Source of the DNA: an uncultured Christensenella sp.
Lineage (GTDB): Bacteria; Bacillota; Clostridia; Christensenellales; Pumilibacteraceae
DNA length: 64,000 nt
Reading direction: 5' to 3'
NCBI GenBank assembly: GCA_910577435.1
Contig: CAJTLV010000001.1
Span: forward strand, 245,333 to 309,332
The position numbers and the translations under genes were made by a program. Under the pieces are notes generated by a model. That model did not search any database and was not told where the DNA came from. It saw only the letters and a list, made by a program, of their open reading frames with translations. Of this stretch, positions 26,666 to 34,590 are shown in pieces; the first letter of the stretch is position 1, and each line of letters opens with the position of its first letter.

Positions 26666-27481
26666 TTATAATACAAACCCGCTCTCGACCTTAAACACCT
26701 TGCCGTTCAGATACTCAAGCCCGCCGCTGAGTCCGCAGAATGACAGTTCGACGGCCGCGAGCATTTGAGTATCGGGATCGCCGTCGCGACCGTACTTTCC
26801 GTACTTCGGATCGCCGACTATCGGACAACCTATATAAGCGAGATGCGCACGTATCTGATGCGTTCTTCCCGTGTGCGGAAAAACCCGCAAGAGAGCGACG
26901 TCGCCGACGCGTTCGATCACCTCGTATTCAGTCACCATCGTCTTGTAGTTTTCTGACTTCCGCGTTGCAGACACGACCGCTACGTTTTCGGATGTCATCG
27001 CCGTATAAGCGACAAGCTCGGCGCGATCTTCAGTCGGCGCGGGACGCACTACCGCCTCATACACCTTGCGCGTGCGGCGGTCTTTGAACGCGAGCGTCAA
27101 CGCGTTCTTTACTTCTTCGGTTTTGGCGAAACAGATAAGTCCGCTCGTGTTGGTGTCCAGCCTATGCACCGCGAAAAGTCCTTCGGACATTGCGGGCGCA
27201 TCGTAACGCATACGCTTGGGTTTGTCGAACACGACGATATTTTCGTCCTCGTATATTCTGTTGACGGCAATATCTCTCACAAGTCCGTCCGGCACGAATG
27301 CAGTCACGACGGCGCCGGTATCGAGATTAACGTTCGTCTTTATCCTTTTCCCGTCGACGCGCACTTCGCCGCTCTTGATCAAAATATCGGCTTTCGAGCG
27401 CGATAATCCTTGCACGTTGCTTGCGAGGAATGCCGCCGCGCCCGTTTGTTTTTCGACTGTGAACCGTACTTTCTTGCCCAT
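26666..27481 (-). CDS. RluA-family 23S rRNA/tRNA pseudouridine synthase
   Basis: A 271-residue pseudouridine synthase. The N-terminal S4 domain is visible (LSRSKADILIKSGEVRVDGK), and the catalytic aspartate lies in AVHRLDTNTSGL. The RluA-type C-terminal motifs RVFPHTGRTHQIRAHLAYIG and PIVGDPKYG are present. The exact uridine target cannot be predicted. It starts 3 bases after the feoB stop, so it belongs to the nrdR-feoA-feoB transcript. Confidence 0.93.
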   Translation of the reverse strand: MGKKVRFTVEKQTGAAAFLASNVQGLSRSKADILIKSGEVRVDGKRIKTNVNLDTGAVVTAFVPDGLVRDIAVNRIYEDENIVVFDKPKRMRYDAPAMSEGLFAVHRLDTNTSGLICFAKTEEVKNALTLAFKDRRTRKVYEAVVRPAPTEDRAELVAYTAMTSENVAVVSATRKSENYKTMVTEYEVIERVGDVALLRVFPHTGRTHQIRAHLAYIGCPIVGDPKYGKYGRDGDPDTQMLAAVELSFCGLSGGLEYLNGKVFKVESGFVL

Positions 27482-27484
27482 AAT

Positions 27485-29506
27485 TTATCCCATACGTTTT
27501 TGTGCGCGCCGTCTCTTGACCGCCACACACTTTAATATTATCACGGCAACGGCACCAACCGCAACCGCACACGACCATAAAATTATAAAAACTTCGAGGT
27601 TTGTTCGATACAGCACCGCCGAGCGATAGAATACGAGCGACGCGAGATATGCGGTGACGGTATGAACAACCGCCGATAAAAGCGCGTATTTAACGCCGCA
27701 CTCCTTAGCGAGCGCCGCAAGCGTCGCCACGCACGGCACATACAGGCAGGAAAAGATCATAAACGAGACCGCCGCCGCAGTCGACCCGAACACCTCGCCG
27801 AGCCCGCCAAGCGCGGCGATGACCGATATCAAAGTCTCTTTCGCCGCGATGCCGGATATAAGTGCCGTTACTGCGCGCCAATTCCCGAATCCCAACGGCG
27901 TAAATACGGGCGCGACGAAACCGGCAAACGTACTCATTATACTCTTATCGCCTCCGCCCGTAAAGCCGTATCCTATCGAAAAAGAGGAAAGCACCCACAT
28001 TATCACGCTCACGCCGAGAACGACGGAGCCGACGCGCACGACAAACGACCACGTGTCGCTCAGCACCGACCTTGCGACGCGACGTGCCGACGGCAACCTG
28101 TACGGCGGCATTTCCATCAACAGTTCGTCCGACGCCCCGCCGCCGAACAGTTTTCGCGTCGCCGCAAGCACGCCGAGCGACACAAAAAACGCGAGTACGT
28201 ACATAGCCGCCACGACGACCGAAGGCAATCCGAAATACGCCGCTATCGCGGTGAATACCGCAAGCCGTGCACTGCACGGCATATACGGCGCAATAAATGC
28301 GGCGCGCAACCGCGTAGCAGGCTCCGCTATCGCGCGGGTAGACAAAACGGCGACCTGCGAACAACCGAGTCCGAGAATTATCGAAAATGCCGCCCTGCCG
28401 CCGAGTCCGAATCGCCTGAAAAAGCCGTCGGTCACAAACGCGACTCTACTCATATATCCGCTGTCCTGCAAAAGCGACGTCAACAGAAACAGCAAAACTA
28501 CCTGCGGCAAAAACGCCAACACGCCGCACACTCCCGCAAGCAATCCGTCGGTTATAAGCGATTTTACCCAATCGGGCATATCGGCTTTGCCGACAGGCTG
28601 TGCGGCAAGCGCGGGCAATCTTCCTATTAAATCCGATAAAGGTTTGCCCACCTCGAACGTTATTACGAATACCGCCGCCATTACGAGCAAAAACACGGGA
28701 AGAGCCGCCCTACCGACTAATATGCGGTCGATCTTTTCGGTAGCTGTAACGCCCCTCTTTTTTTCCGCGACGCCTCTCAGCACGCCGTCGATATATCCGT
28801 ACCGAAGTCGAGCCGGAATGTCGCGATCGGAATCGCACCGTCCGCAGTCGACGCAAGCCGAACTTACTTGCTTTGCCGGTCTTACGCCCAACCTATTCAT
28901 TACGTCGTCGTCGCATTCCAGTACTTTTGTTGCGGCAAACAAAGGTGCATAGCCGCTCGACATAAAACTCGCTCGTCCGCTCAATCGCTTTTGTTCCGCT
29001 GCGATCCTCGCATCGTTCGCATAACTCAAATCGGGTACTGCGGCACGCTTCGCCGCTTTCAATATCTCCGCGCGAGGGTTTGCGGCGCGCTCGGAAGTGC
29101 CGACGACGGGGATTCCCAACCGTGCCGACAAGAGATCCAAGTCCACTTTGCCGCGCGCCTCGTCCATCATATTCACTGCAAGAACGATCTTTTTCCCCGC
29201 TTCCGCAACCTGCGTCAAAAGATATAGATTGCGGCGTAGATTATTCACTTCGGCGACGCAGACTATCACGTCGAAATCTCCGAACAACACGCCGTCGCGC
29301 GTTATGCTCTCTTCCGCCGAACGCGGCGTAAGCGAATACGTTCCCGGCAGATCGACTACCGTAACGTCGCGGCATCCTACGATATGCTTTCTGCGCGCGT
29401 CGACAGTCACGCCGTGCCAATTTCCTACGGGCGCGTCGGAATTAGTCAACCTGTTGAACAGGGTCGTTTTCCCCACATTTGGATTGCCGCATAACGCGAT
29501 TTGCAT
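27485..29506 (-). CDS. feoB: ferrous iron transporter FeoB
   Basis: A 673-residue Fe2+ uptake protein. The N-terminal G domain has G1 CGNPNVGKTTLFN, G3 VDLPGTY and G4 NMMD, and the membrane core has about eight helices with the Gate motif region RAAFSIILGLGCSQVAVLSTR. The start is taken at the ATG 29506, which lies just after AAGGGTGAG; a GTG at 29512 would also fit. An unusual cysteine group, CVDCGRC, sits between the G domain and the membrane part, near residue 220. It is directly coupled to feoA. Confidence 0.96.
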   Translation of the reverse strand: MQIALCGNPNVGKTTLFNRLTNSDAPVGNWHGVTVDARRKHIVGCRDVTVVDLPGTYSLTPRSAEESITRDGVLFGDFDVIVCVAEVNNLRRNLYLLTQVAEAGKKIVLAVNMMDEARGKVDLDLLSARLGIPVVGTSERAANPRAEILKAAKRAAVPDLSYANDARIAAEQKRLSGRASFMSSGYAPLFAATKVLECDDDVMNRLGVRPAKQVSSACVDCGRCDSDRDIPARLRYGYIDGVLRGVAEKKRGVTATEKIDRILVGRAALPVFLLVMAAVFVITFEVGKPLSDLIGRLPALAAQPVGKADMPDWVKSLITDGLLAGVCGVLAFLPQVVLLFLLTSLLQDSGYMSRVAFVTDGFFRRFGLGGRAAFSIILGLGCSQVAVLSTRAIAEPATRLRAAFIAPYMPCSARLAVFTAIAAYFGLPSVVVAAMYVLAFFVSLGVLAATRKLFGGGASDELLMEMPPYRLPSARRVARSVLSDTWSFVVRVGSVVLGVSVIMWVLSSFSIGYGFTGGGDKSIMSTFAGFVAPVFTPLGFGNWRAVTALISGIAAKETLISVIAALGGLGEVFGSTAAAVSFMIFSCLYVPCVATLAALAKECGVKYALLSAVVHTVTAYLASLVFYRSAVLYRTNLEVFIILWSCAVAVGAVAVIILKCVAVKRRRAQKRMG

Positions 29507-29508
29507 AC

Positions 29509-29721
29509 TCACCCTTCGACGACGTAAATCAGGCGTGCGGTATCTTCGCCCGTCACGGCACAGAAATCGCCGTAATCGACTAGAATACCCGCTTTTTTTC
29601 GCGCCCGAACGCCGAACTCGGCGTCTATAAGTCCCATATCGACCAACCGTCGGTGCGTATCCCCGCCGCCGCCGACCGCAGTCACTTTGCCTTTACGTCC
29701 GTCGAAATCGAAAAGCGTCAT
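29509..29721 (-). CDS. feoA: FeoA-domain protein
   Basis: A 70-residue SH3-like FeoA protein, normal in size, which assists FeoB. It begins MTLFDFDGRKGKVTAVGG and contains the family segment RRLVDMGLIDAEFGV. It sits between nrdR and feoB, with 10 bases after the nrdR stop, and its own stop overlaps the feoB ribosome site. Confidence 0.92.
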   Translation of the reverse strand: MTLFDFDGRKGKVTAVGGGGDTHRRLVDMGLIDAEFGVRARKKAGILVDYGDFCAVTGEDTARLIYVVEG

Positions 29722-29731
29722 ACAACCTCGA

Positions 29732-30178
29732 TCATTTGAATTCGTTGATAAATTCTATAAACGTAGTCACGTCGCGGAAGTCGCGGTACACCGACGCGAA
29801 TCGCACATAAGCTATCGGGTCGAGTTCTTTGAGCCGCTCCATAACAAGCTCGCCTATCTTGCGCGACGGCACTTCCTGTTCGAGCGAATTGTACACCTGC
29901 TTTTCGACAGACGTCACGAGCGCGTCGATGTCACGAATAGCTACGGGGCGCTTTTCACACGACTTTATCACGCCGCTTTTTATTTTGAGCGGATCGAACG
30001 GCTGACGAGTGCCGTCGTTTTTAACGACCAACACGGGCGTGGACTCGATGACTTCGTAAGTCGTGAACCGCTTGCCGCACTGCAAACACTCGCGGCGACG
30101 GCGTATGCTGTTACCGTCGTCAGTCGAGCGCGAATCGACCACCTTGCTTTCCGCATTGCCGCAATATATACATTTCAT
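29732..30178 (-). CDS. nrdR: transcriptional repressor NrdR
   Basis: A 148-residue regulator of ribonucleotide reductase genes that senses ATP/dATP. The N-terminal zinc ribbon has CIYCGNAESKVVDSR and CLQCGKRFTTYE, and the ATP-cone follows (LVVKNDGTRQPFDPLKIKSG). Length and sequence match the family. The open frame extends to 30373, but homologues start at MKCIYCG. It leads the feoA-feoB-rluA transcript. Its place near sigG and ylmC is common in Clostridia. Confidence 0.97.
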   Translation of the reverse strand: MKCIYCGNAESKVVDSRSTDDGNSIRRRRECLQCGKRFTTYEVIESTPVLVVKNDGTRQPFDPLKIKSGVIKSCEKRPVAIRDIDALVTSVEKQVYNSLEQEVPSRKIGELVMERLKELDPIAYVRFASVYRDFRDVTTFIEFINEFK

Positions 30179-30254
30179 AATATGCGTTTCCTCTGTCTTT
30201 ATGCGTATTTTCGTAGGCGCGCGGCAGTGCCTGTCCGCCTCGATTATGAAATAT

Positions 30255-30283
30255 ATTATATCATAAAACTTGCGGTTTGGCAA
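30255..30283 (-). promoter_or_regulatory. sigma-A promoter of nrdR-feoAB-rluA
   Basis: On the minus strand TTGCCA (30278-30283), a 17-base spacer and a perfect TATAAT (30255-30260), about 75 bases before the nrdR start. Confidence 0.65.
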
Positions 30284-30391
30284 CAAATTGATTTGTATAT
30301 CCGAACATAACTTTACGCTTTGCCTGCGCCCAGATGTATCGCATAATAAAAGTGCGACGCTTATGCGCCGCACGGTTATATTTGATCGGAA

Positions 30392-30793
30392 TTACCCTTC
30401 GTTCCATCTTTGCGAGCAATCGAACAGCATACACTTTTCGCACTTGCCGTCGCAATCGTCGCGCCCTCCGTCCGATTTCTTGGGCGGTTTCGGCGGCTTC
30501 GGGGGCGGCAGGCGTTCGGGTCGCGCCGACGGAACACAGGTGGGCGATCCGCACGGAAGATCGTTTATCTCGACGAGTATAACGTCTTCTCCTATCTTCT
30601 GCAAACACGCGAACGGAACAAAAAGATCCTGTGACTTGGAAAATACGCCGCGCTTGCCGTAAGGCAGGATAACGCCCTTAACTCTGCCGTCGGTCGAAAA
30701 TATCATATCTATGATATGACCGAGTCTGCGTCCGTCGCTGCCGTTGATAACTTCGAGCCGTCTGAGCTCGCAAAACGATAAATCGCTGTCCAT
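30392..30793 (-). CDS. YlmC/YmxH-family PRC-barrel sporulation protein with cysteine-rich tail
   Basis: A 133-residue protein. Residues 1-80 form the PRC-barrel of the YlmC/YmxH family (SFCELRRLEVINGSDGRRLG, KGVILPYGKRGVFS and IGEDVILVEI). Family members are normally about 80-90 residues. This one adds a proline-rich linker (PERLPPPKPPKPPKKSD) and a four-cysteine end, CDGKCEKCMLFDC, that could bind a metal. The frame runs on to 31693 antisense to sigG, but the start at 30793 fits the family. It is divergent from sigG, the usual neighbourhood. Confidence 0.85.
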   Translation of the reverse strand: MDSDLSFCELRRLEVINGSDGRRLGHIIDMIFSTDGRVKGVILPYGKRGVFSKSQDLFVPFACLQKIGEDVILVEINDLPCGSPTCVPSARPERLPPPKPPKPPKKSDGGRDDCDGKCEKCMLFDCSQRWNEG

Positions 30794-30940
30794 AAACTCT
30801 ATATATGCGCGCGATCTCGATTCGGTTAACGATTTTCGACTTTTTATTTTCGGTTTGTGCCGACACACGCGTATTCGCGGCGTATAACGACCGAAAAAAA
30901 GCGCCAAACTTAATGTTACCATACAAGAGAGGTACAACCG

Positions 30941-31708
30941 ATGAACACACGCGTGGATATTTGCGGGTTGGACACGTCCACCCTGCCTAAACTCAAACAC
31001 GACGAAATGATGGAACTGATCAAAAAAGCGCAAAACGGCGACGAAACCGCCCGCGATAAATTCATTATGGCTAATCTCAGACTGGTGCTTTCCGTTACGC
31101 AGAGATTTGCAGGCAAAAAGCAAAGCGCCGACGATATATTTCAGGTCGGATGCATCGGACTTATCAAAGCTATGGAAAACTTTAACGTGTCGTACAATCT
31201 GCGTTTTTCCACATACGCCGTGCCGATGATAATAGGAGAAATTCGCAGGTTTTTGCGCGACTGTTCGCCGCTTCGCGTTTCGCGATCGGTGCGCGACACG
31301 GCATATCACGCATTGCAGGCGCGACAGCAGATCGAACACGATACGGGCGACGCCGCGACGGTAGAGGACATCGCCGCCGCGCTCAATCTGCCCGTTTCGA
31401 GCGTCGTGTACGCGCTCGACGGTATATCCGATCCCGTCTCGCTGTTCGATCCCGTTTATCACGACGGTGACGATACCGTGCTCGTTATGGATCAAATAAC
31501 GGACACTTCGGACGAAAACAGACTGACGCGCATCGACGTCGACGAAGCTGTATCCAAGCTGAGCGAACGCGAGCGCAAAATATTGATGATGCGGTTCTAC
31601 GAAGGCAAAACGCAGATGGAAGTATCGAAAGAAATAGGAATATCCCAAGCGCAGGTCAGCCGTCTCGAAAAGACCGCGATAGCGGCGATCCACAATAAAG
31701 TCGTATAA
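30941..31708 (+). CDS. sigG: RNA polymerase sporulation sigma factor SigG
   Basis: A 255-residue late forespore sigma factor. The N-terminal anti-sigma recognition segment VDICGLDTSTLPKLKHDE matches the sigma-G signature. Region 2 (NLRLVLSVTQRFAGK, DIFQVGCIGLIKAMENF, LRFSTYAVPMIIGEIRRFLR) and region 4 (EGKTQMEVSKEIGISQAQVSR) follow. GAGAGGT precedes the ATG. It is separated from spoIIGA-sigE by one unrelated gene and lies on the opposite strand from them; in Bacillus the three are adjacent and co-oriented. No clear sigma-F or sigma-G promoter was found upstream. Confidence 0.96.
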   Translation: MNTRVDICGLDTSTLPKLKHDEMMELIKKAQNGDETARDKFIMANLRLVLSVTQRFAGKKQSADDIFQVGCIGLIKAMENFNVSYNLRFSTYAVPMIIGEIRRFLRDCSPLRVSRSVRDTAYHALQARQQIEHDTGDAATVEDIAAALNLPVSSVVYALDGISDPVSLFDPVYHDGDDTVLVMDQITDTSDENRLTRIDVDEAVSKLSERERKILMMRFYEGKTQMEVSKEIGISQAQVSRLEKTAIAAIHNKVV

Positions 31709-31773
31709 TTCGCAAAAGCTAACGAATAGGGAATCAAAAAACTGAATTTCATAATCGTGCTTTTATGCGATGG

Positions 31774-31810
31774 CAAAACGCTCTTGAACAAACTATTCGA
31801 GAGCGTTTTG
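31774..31810. terminator. bidirectional terminator of sigG and the DUF3592-like gene
   Basis: A stem of about 10 bp (CAAAACGCTC / GAGCGTTTTG) with a 17-base loop, T-rich on both outgoing sides. One arm encodes the last residues of the minus-strand gene, so its stop codon is inside the loop. Confidence 0.65.
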
Positions 31811-32578
31811 GGGTTTTACGGGAATTTCTTCCAAAATGCCAAAAGTGTTTTTGTATGGTGCTATATTTATCGTTTTCTTTTGCTGTAAGTATTTCGCTTC
31901 CTTGTGCGTGAACCAAGACCGCGCCCATTTCTCTCTCGTTGCGCCGTTCTCGTCTCGGTACTTAACCTTAACGTAGCAAACTACCCATTTCACAACATTT
32001 GTTACTTCGCCTTGCGTAACGGTATTCGCTTGCGGTGTTTGAATAATTCTGTCGTTGTTATATGTGCTGCCGTAAACTTTCTTCTTGATTTTCCTATTCA
32101 TTACGTTGCGGTAGATACAACGATATATAAGCAAGTACAACGCAATGGGAACAGGAAAACTCCAAATTATCGCAACTCTCAATGCCCGTTCATAATTAAA
32201 TGACGGCAAGCGTTTGCCACACCAATCACTATTGGGATCAATATATATTTTTATCTTTTCTCCTACTTCCGCTTTTGCCGTACTTTCATTGGAATGGACA
32301 GCCGCTCTTCCTTTATAAACAGTTCCCCATTCACTATTATATTCATAAATAGTAACCCAATTTTTAGTATTCTTATTGCTCGACGAATAATCATAGCCGT
32401 AAGAAACTATTGTAGTTTCAACTTCGATCGCATTTTCACTCAAATACTTATAGTGATCTTGACTGTGATAATCCCACCACATAAAAATGAAGGTAATGAC
32501 GAAAACAAGAGCAACCAATATCAACAGCGCAGATATTAGAATTCTATTCTTTTTTATACCTATATCTTTTACGTCCAT
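31793..32578 (-). CDS. DUF3592-like two-helix membrane protein
   Basis: A 261-residue protein with a first membrane helix at about residues 13-35 and a second near 135-155. The loop between them has the DUF3592-like pattern: WVTIYEYNSEWGTVYKGRAA, then GEKIKIYIDPNSDW. After the second helix comes a cytoplasmic part that again contains a beta-rich segment (VKWVVCYVKVKYRDENG). Function unknown. It has its own promoter, is AT-richer than neighbours and splits sigE from sigG, so it may be a late insertion. Confidence 0.72.
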   Translation of the reverse strand: MDVKDIGIKKNRILISALLILVALVFVITFIFMWWDYHSQDHYKYLSENAIEVETTIVSYGYDYSSSNKNTKNWVTIYEYNSEWGTVYKGRAAVHSNESTAKAEVGEKIKIYIDPNSDWCGKRLPSFNYERALRVAIIWSFPVPIALYLLIYRCIYRNVMNRKIKKKVYGSTYNNDRIIQTPQANTVTQGEVTNVVKWVVCYVKVKYRDENGATREKWARSWFTHKEAKYLQQKKTINIAPYKNTFGILEEIPVKPQNALE

Positions 32579-32642
32579 AGATATTCCTTGCTATTTCGCC
32601 ACCGACTTTTCTTCCTAAATGACGCAGGTGTTCTATACTTTA

Positions 32643-32671
32643 ATTATATCACTATTTTACCGTGTTTGCAA
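32643..32671 (-). promoter_or_regulatory. sigma-A promoter of the DUF3592-like gene
   Basis: On the minus strand TTGCAA (32666-32671), a 17-base spacer and a perfect TATAAT (32643-32648). Confidence 0.6.
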
Positions 32672-32733
32672 GTATCGTTATGTCAATCGGTCTCTTGTAG
32701 CCTAATTCGTCCACAAAGAAAAAACAATGAAAA

Positions 32734-32754
32734 GACGCGGCTTAATGCCACGCC
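32734..32754 (-). terminator. possible terminator downstream of sigE
   Basis: On the minus strand a 7-bp stem with two G-T pairs (GCGTGGC / GCCGCGT) and a 5-base loop is followed by CTTTTC. It lies about 85 bases after the sigE stop. Weak. Confidence 0.35.
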
Positions 32755-32837
32755 TGATTAACTGAATTCCGCAAAATTTTTATACTTCCCTATGGGAACT
32801 ACTGTAATGCGATACGTGCTTTGTTTATATTGCGCCG

Positions 32838-33554
32838 TCACACTTGCAACGCTTTCGTTATATCTTTTTTAAGCCTGTAAATTATCTTTTTTTCGAGCCG
32901 CGAAATGTACGATTGAGAGATACCGAGAATGTCTGCGACTTCTTTCTGCGTTTTTTCGCTTGTTCCGCCCAAACCGAATCGCATTTGCATAATAACGCGT
33001 TCGCGACTGTTCAACCGTCCGAGTGCTTCGGCGAGCAGACGCTGTTCCGCCTCGTTTTCAAGTTCTTTGCCTACGGTATCGGGGTCTGTGCCGAGAATAT
33101 CCGCCATTACAAGCTCATTGCCCTCGTAATCTATATTCAACGGCTCGTCCAGCGAAACTTCGGCGCGCAATCTCGACACGCGCCGAAGGTGCATCAATAT
33201 TTCGTTTTCTATACAGCGCGACGCATAAGTGGCGAGCTTGATGTTCTTGTCGGTATCAAATGAATTGACCGCCTTTATAAGTCCTACCGTGCCGATGGAA
33301 ATGAGATCTTCCACATCAACGCCGGTATTGTCGAACTTGCGCGCAATATACACAACAAGCCTGAGATTGTGTTCTATCAGCAACGTCTTCACTTGCGGAT
33401 CGGTTTTGAGCCTTGCGAGCGCGTCCGCCTCTTCCTGCGGCTCCAACGGGTGCGGAAGTCCCTCGCCCGACGTTATGTATTCGAGCGCGCACGTGTCGCC
33501 GTCGACTGCCGCAATCGCACGCTTGATCTTTTCTATAATCTCGATTATCTTCAT
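32838..33554 (-). CDS. sigE: RNA polymerase sporulation sigma factor SigE precursor
   Basis: A 238-residue mother-cell sigma factor. An N-terminal pro-region of about 27 residues precedes YITSGEGLPHPLEPQEE, where SpoIIGA cleaves in Bacillus. Region 2 (EHNLRLVVYIARKFDNTG, VEDLISIGTVGLIKAV, IKLATYASRCIENEILM) is nearly identical to known SigE, and SLDEPLNIDYEGNEL is diagnostic. Region 4 ends with EVADILGISQSYISRLEKK. The start overlaps the spoIIGA stop (ATGA) behind GGAGGAAG, giving coupled synthesis of protease and substrate. Confidence 0.97.
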   Translation of the reverse strand: MKIIEIIEKIKRAIAAVDGDTCALEYITSGEGLPHPLEPQEEADALARLKTDPQVKTLLIEHNLRLVVYIARKFDNTGVDVEDLISIGTVGLIKAVNSFDTDKNIKLATYASRCIENEILMHLRRVSRLRAEVSLDEPLNIDYEGNELVMADILGTDPDTVGKELENEAEQRLLAEALGRLNSRERVIMQMRFGLGGTSEKTQKEVADILGISQSYISRLEKKIIYRLKKDITKALQV

Positions 33555-34375
33555 ACTTCCTCCGCGACCGCAGCGGGATTCAACAGCATTTCGTGGTCTG
33601 CGGAGAAAGAATGTCCGCCGACAAGTCCTACCATTGCATTTATTGTATGTTGTCCGGCAGCCGAATAGACCGTTATTTTAGTCGGTTTGATGACGTATGC
33701 CTTACTGCTTCCCGCCGCAGTACGCACCGTTATCCGTCTGAATCTATCGAGGTTTTTCAAAAATTCGCGCGAACTTTCCCCGTCGAGTTTTTTCATAAAT
33801 CGCTCGCAATCCGTAATGACGAGCGGCAAACCCGTCTTATCGTCGAACACGCAGTTCCCCGTATCCAAAAACGCCGAAAACGTAAGTCTTTTACCGAACA
33901 CCTCTATGTCCGTTCCGTACTCGTAGGGAGCGCGCGCACGAAGTATTCGCATTCGTTTAATCGCGTACCGAGCGCAAAAATACACGACCGTGCCCGCGCC
34001 GAGCACTATAAACAGCGGACATTTGCGGCTGAATTCCTCTGCGCCGCCTGCCGACGAGTATATCACGAGTCCGAATGCATAACTCGCTCCGCCAAGCGCG
34101 AACGTACAGCACAGAAAAAGTAAAGCGGACAATATGGGGCGCGGCGTTTTGATGAATAAAATACAGCTTAAAATCACCCATAGCGCCGCTTTGACGGCTA
34201 TTTGCGCCGTCACGCCGATTTTCATAAGTGGATAGAACACTGCGACGACAGTACCCGCAGTCGCAGACGCAATCAACCGCCATACGTTTGCACGCTTATG
34301 GCACAGCGCTGTCGCGATAGCTCCCGCGAGGTATGTAAGCACAAAATTATCCAGAATGACAAACTCGATGTACAT
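33551..34375 (-). CDS. spoIIGA: sigma-E processing peptidase SpoIIGA
   Basis: A 274-residue membrane aspartic protease that activates pro-sigma-E. Five N-terminal helices (about residues 1-150, beginning MYIEFVILDNFVLTYLAG) are followed by the protease domain, with the catalytic aspartate in FSAFLDTGN near residue 173. The C-terminal segment shows VGLVGGHSFSADHEMLLNP. The start at 34375 is chosen because family members begin MYIE; the frame opens at 34429. It has no ribosome site, and a promoter six bases upstream suggests a leaderless message. It is coupled to sigE. Confidence 0.93.
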   Translation of the reverse strand: MYIEFVILDNFVLTYLAGAIATALCHKRANVWRLIASATAGTVVAVFYPLMKIGVTAQIAVKAALWVILSCILFIKTPRPILSALLFLCCTFALGGASYAFGLVIYSSAGGAEEFSRKCPLFIVLGAGTVVYFCARYAIKRMRILRARAPYEYGTDIEVFGKRLTFSAFLDTGNCVFDDKTGLPLVITDCERFMKKLDGESSREFLKNLDRFRRITVRTAAGSSKAYVIKPTKITVYSAAGQHTINAMVGLVGGHSFSADHEMLLNPAAVAEEV

Positions 34376-34381
34376 ACCGAT

Positions 34382-34410
34382 ATTGTAGCAGATGTCGCCG
34401 AGTTTGTCCG
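34382..34410 (-). promoter_or_regulatory. possible promoter giving a leaderless spoIIGA mRNA
   Basis: On the minus strand CGGACA (34405-34410), a 17-base spacer and TACAAT (34382-34387), six bases before the ATG. The -35 is poor (4 of 6). Two further TTGACA elements lie about 65-100 bases farther upstream and could belong to an alternative start regulated by Spo0A, but no clear 0A box was seen. Confidence 0.35.
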
Positions 34411-34556
34411 CATATCGCGAATAGAACAAATCGTTTGATTTTGAGAGTTTTTTATTGTTTTTGTCAATACCTGTACGCGCTTGTCAAATATCGGTTTTTA
34501 CGGTTTTACCGACGATTTTGGCAATATCGATTGATAACATAATATTTTACGAATAG

Positions 34557-34579
34557 AAAAACCGCCCGTAGGCGGTTTT
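34557..34579 (-). terminator. terminator of ftsZ
   Basis: An AAAACCGCC / GGCGGTTTT stem with a 4-base loop, T-run on the minus strand, 11 bases after the ftsZ stop. Confidence 0.88.
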
Positions 34580-34590
34580 GTGTTTTTACG

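Noticed and set aside
30860..30940. Sigma-F or sigma-G promoter for sigG (CATACAA near 30920)
   Set aside because: No matching -35 box at the required distance.
30793..31693. Upstream extension of the YlmC-like frame antisense to sigG
   Set aside because: The extension is not protein-like and sigG on the other strand is certain; family members start at 30793.
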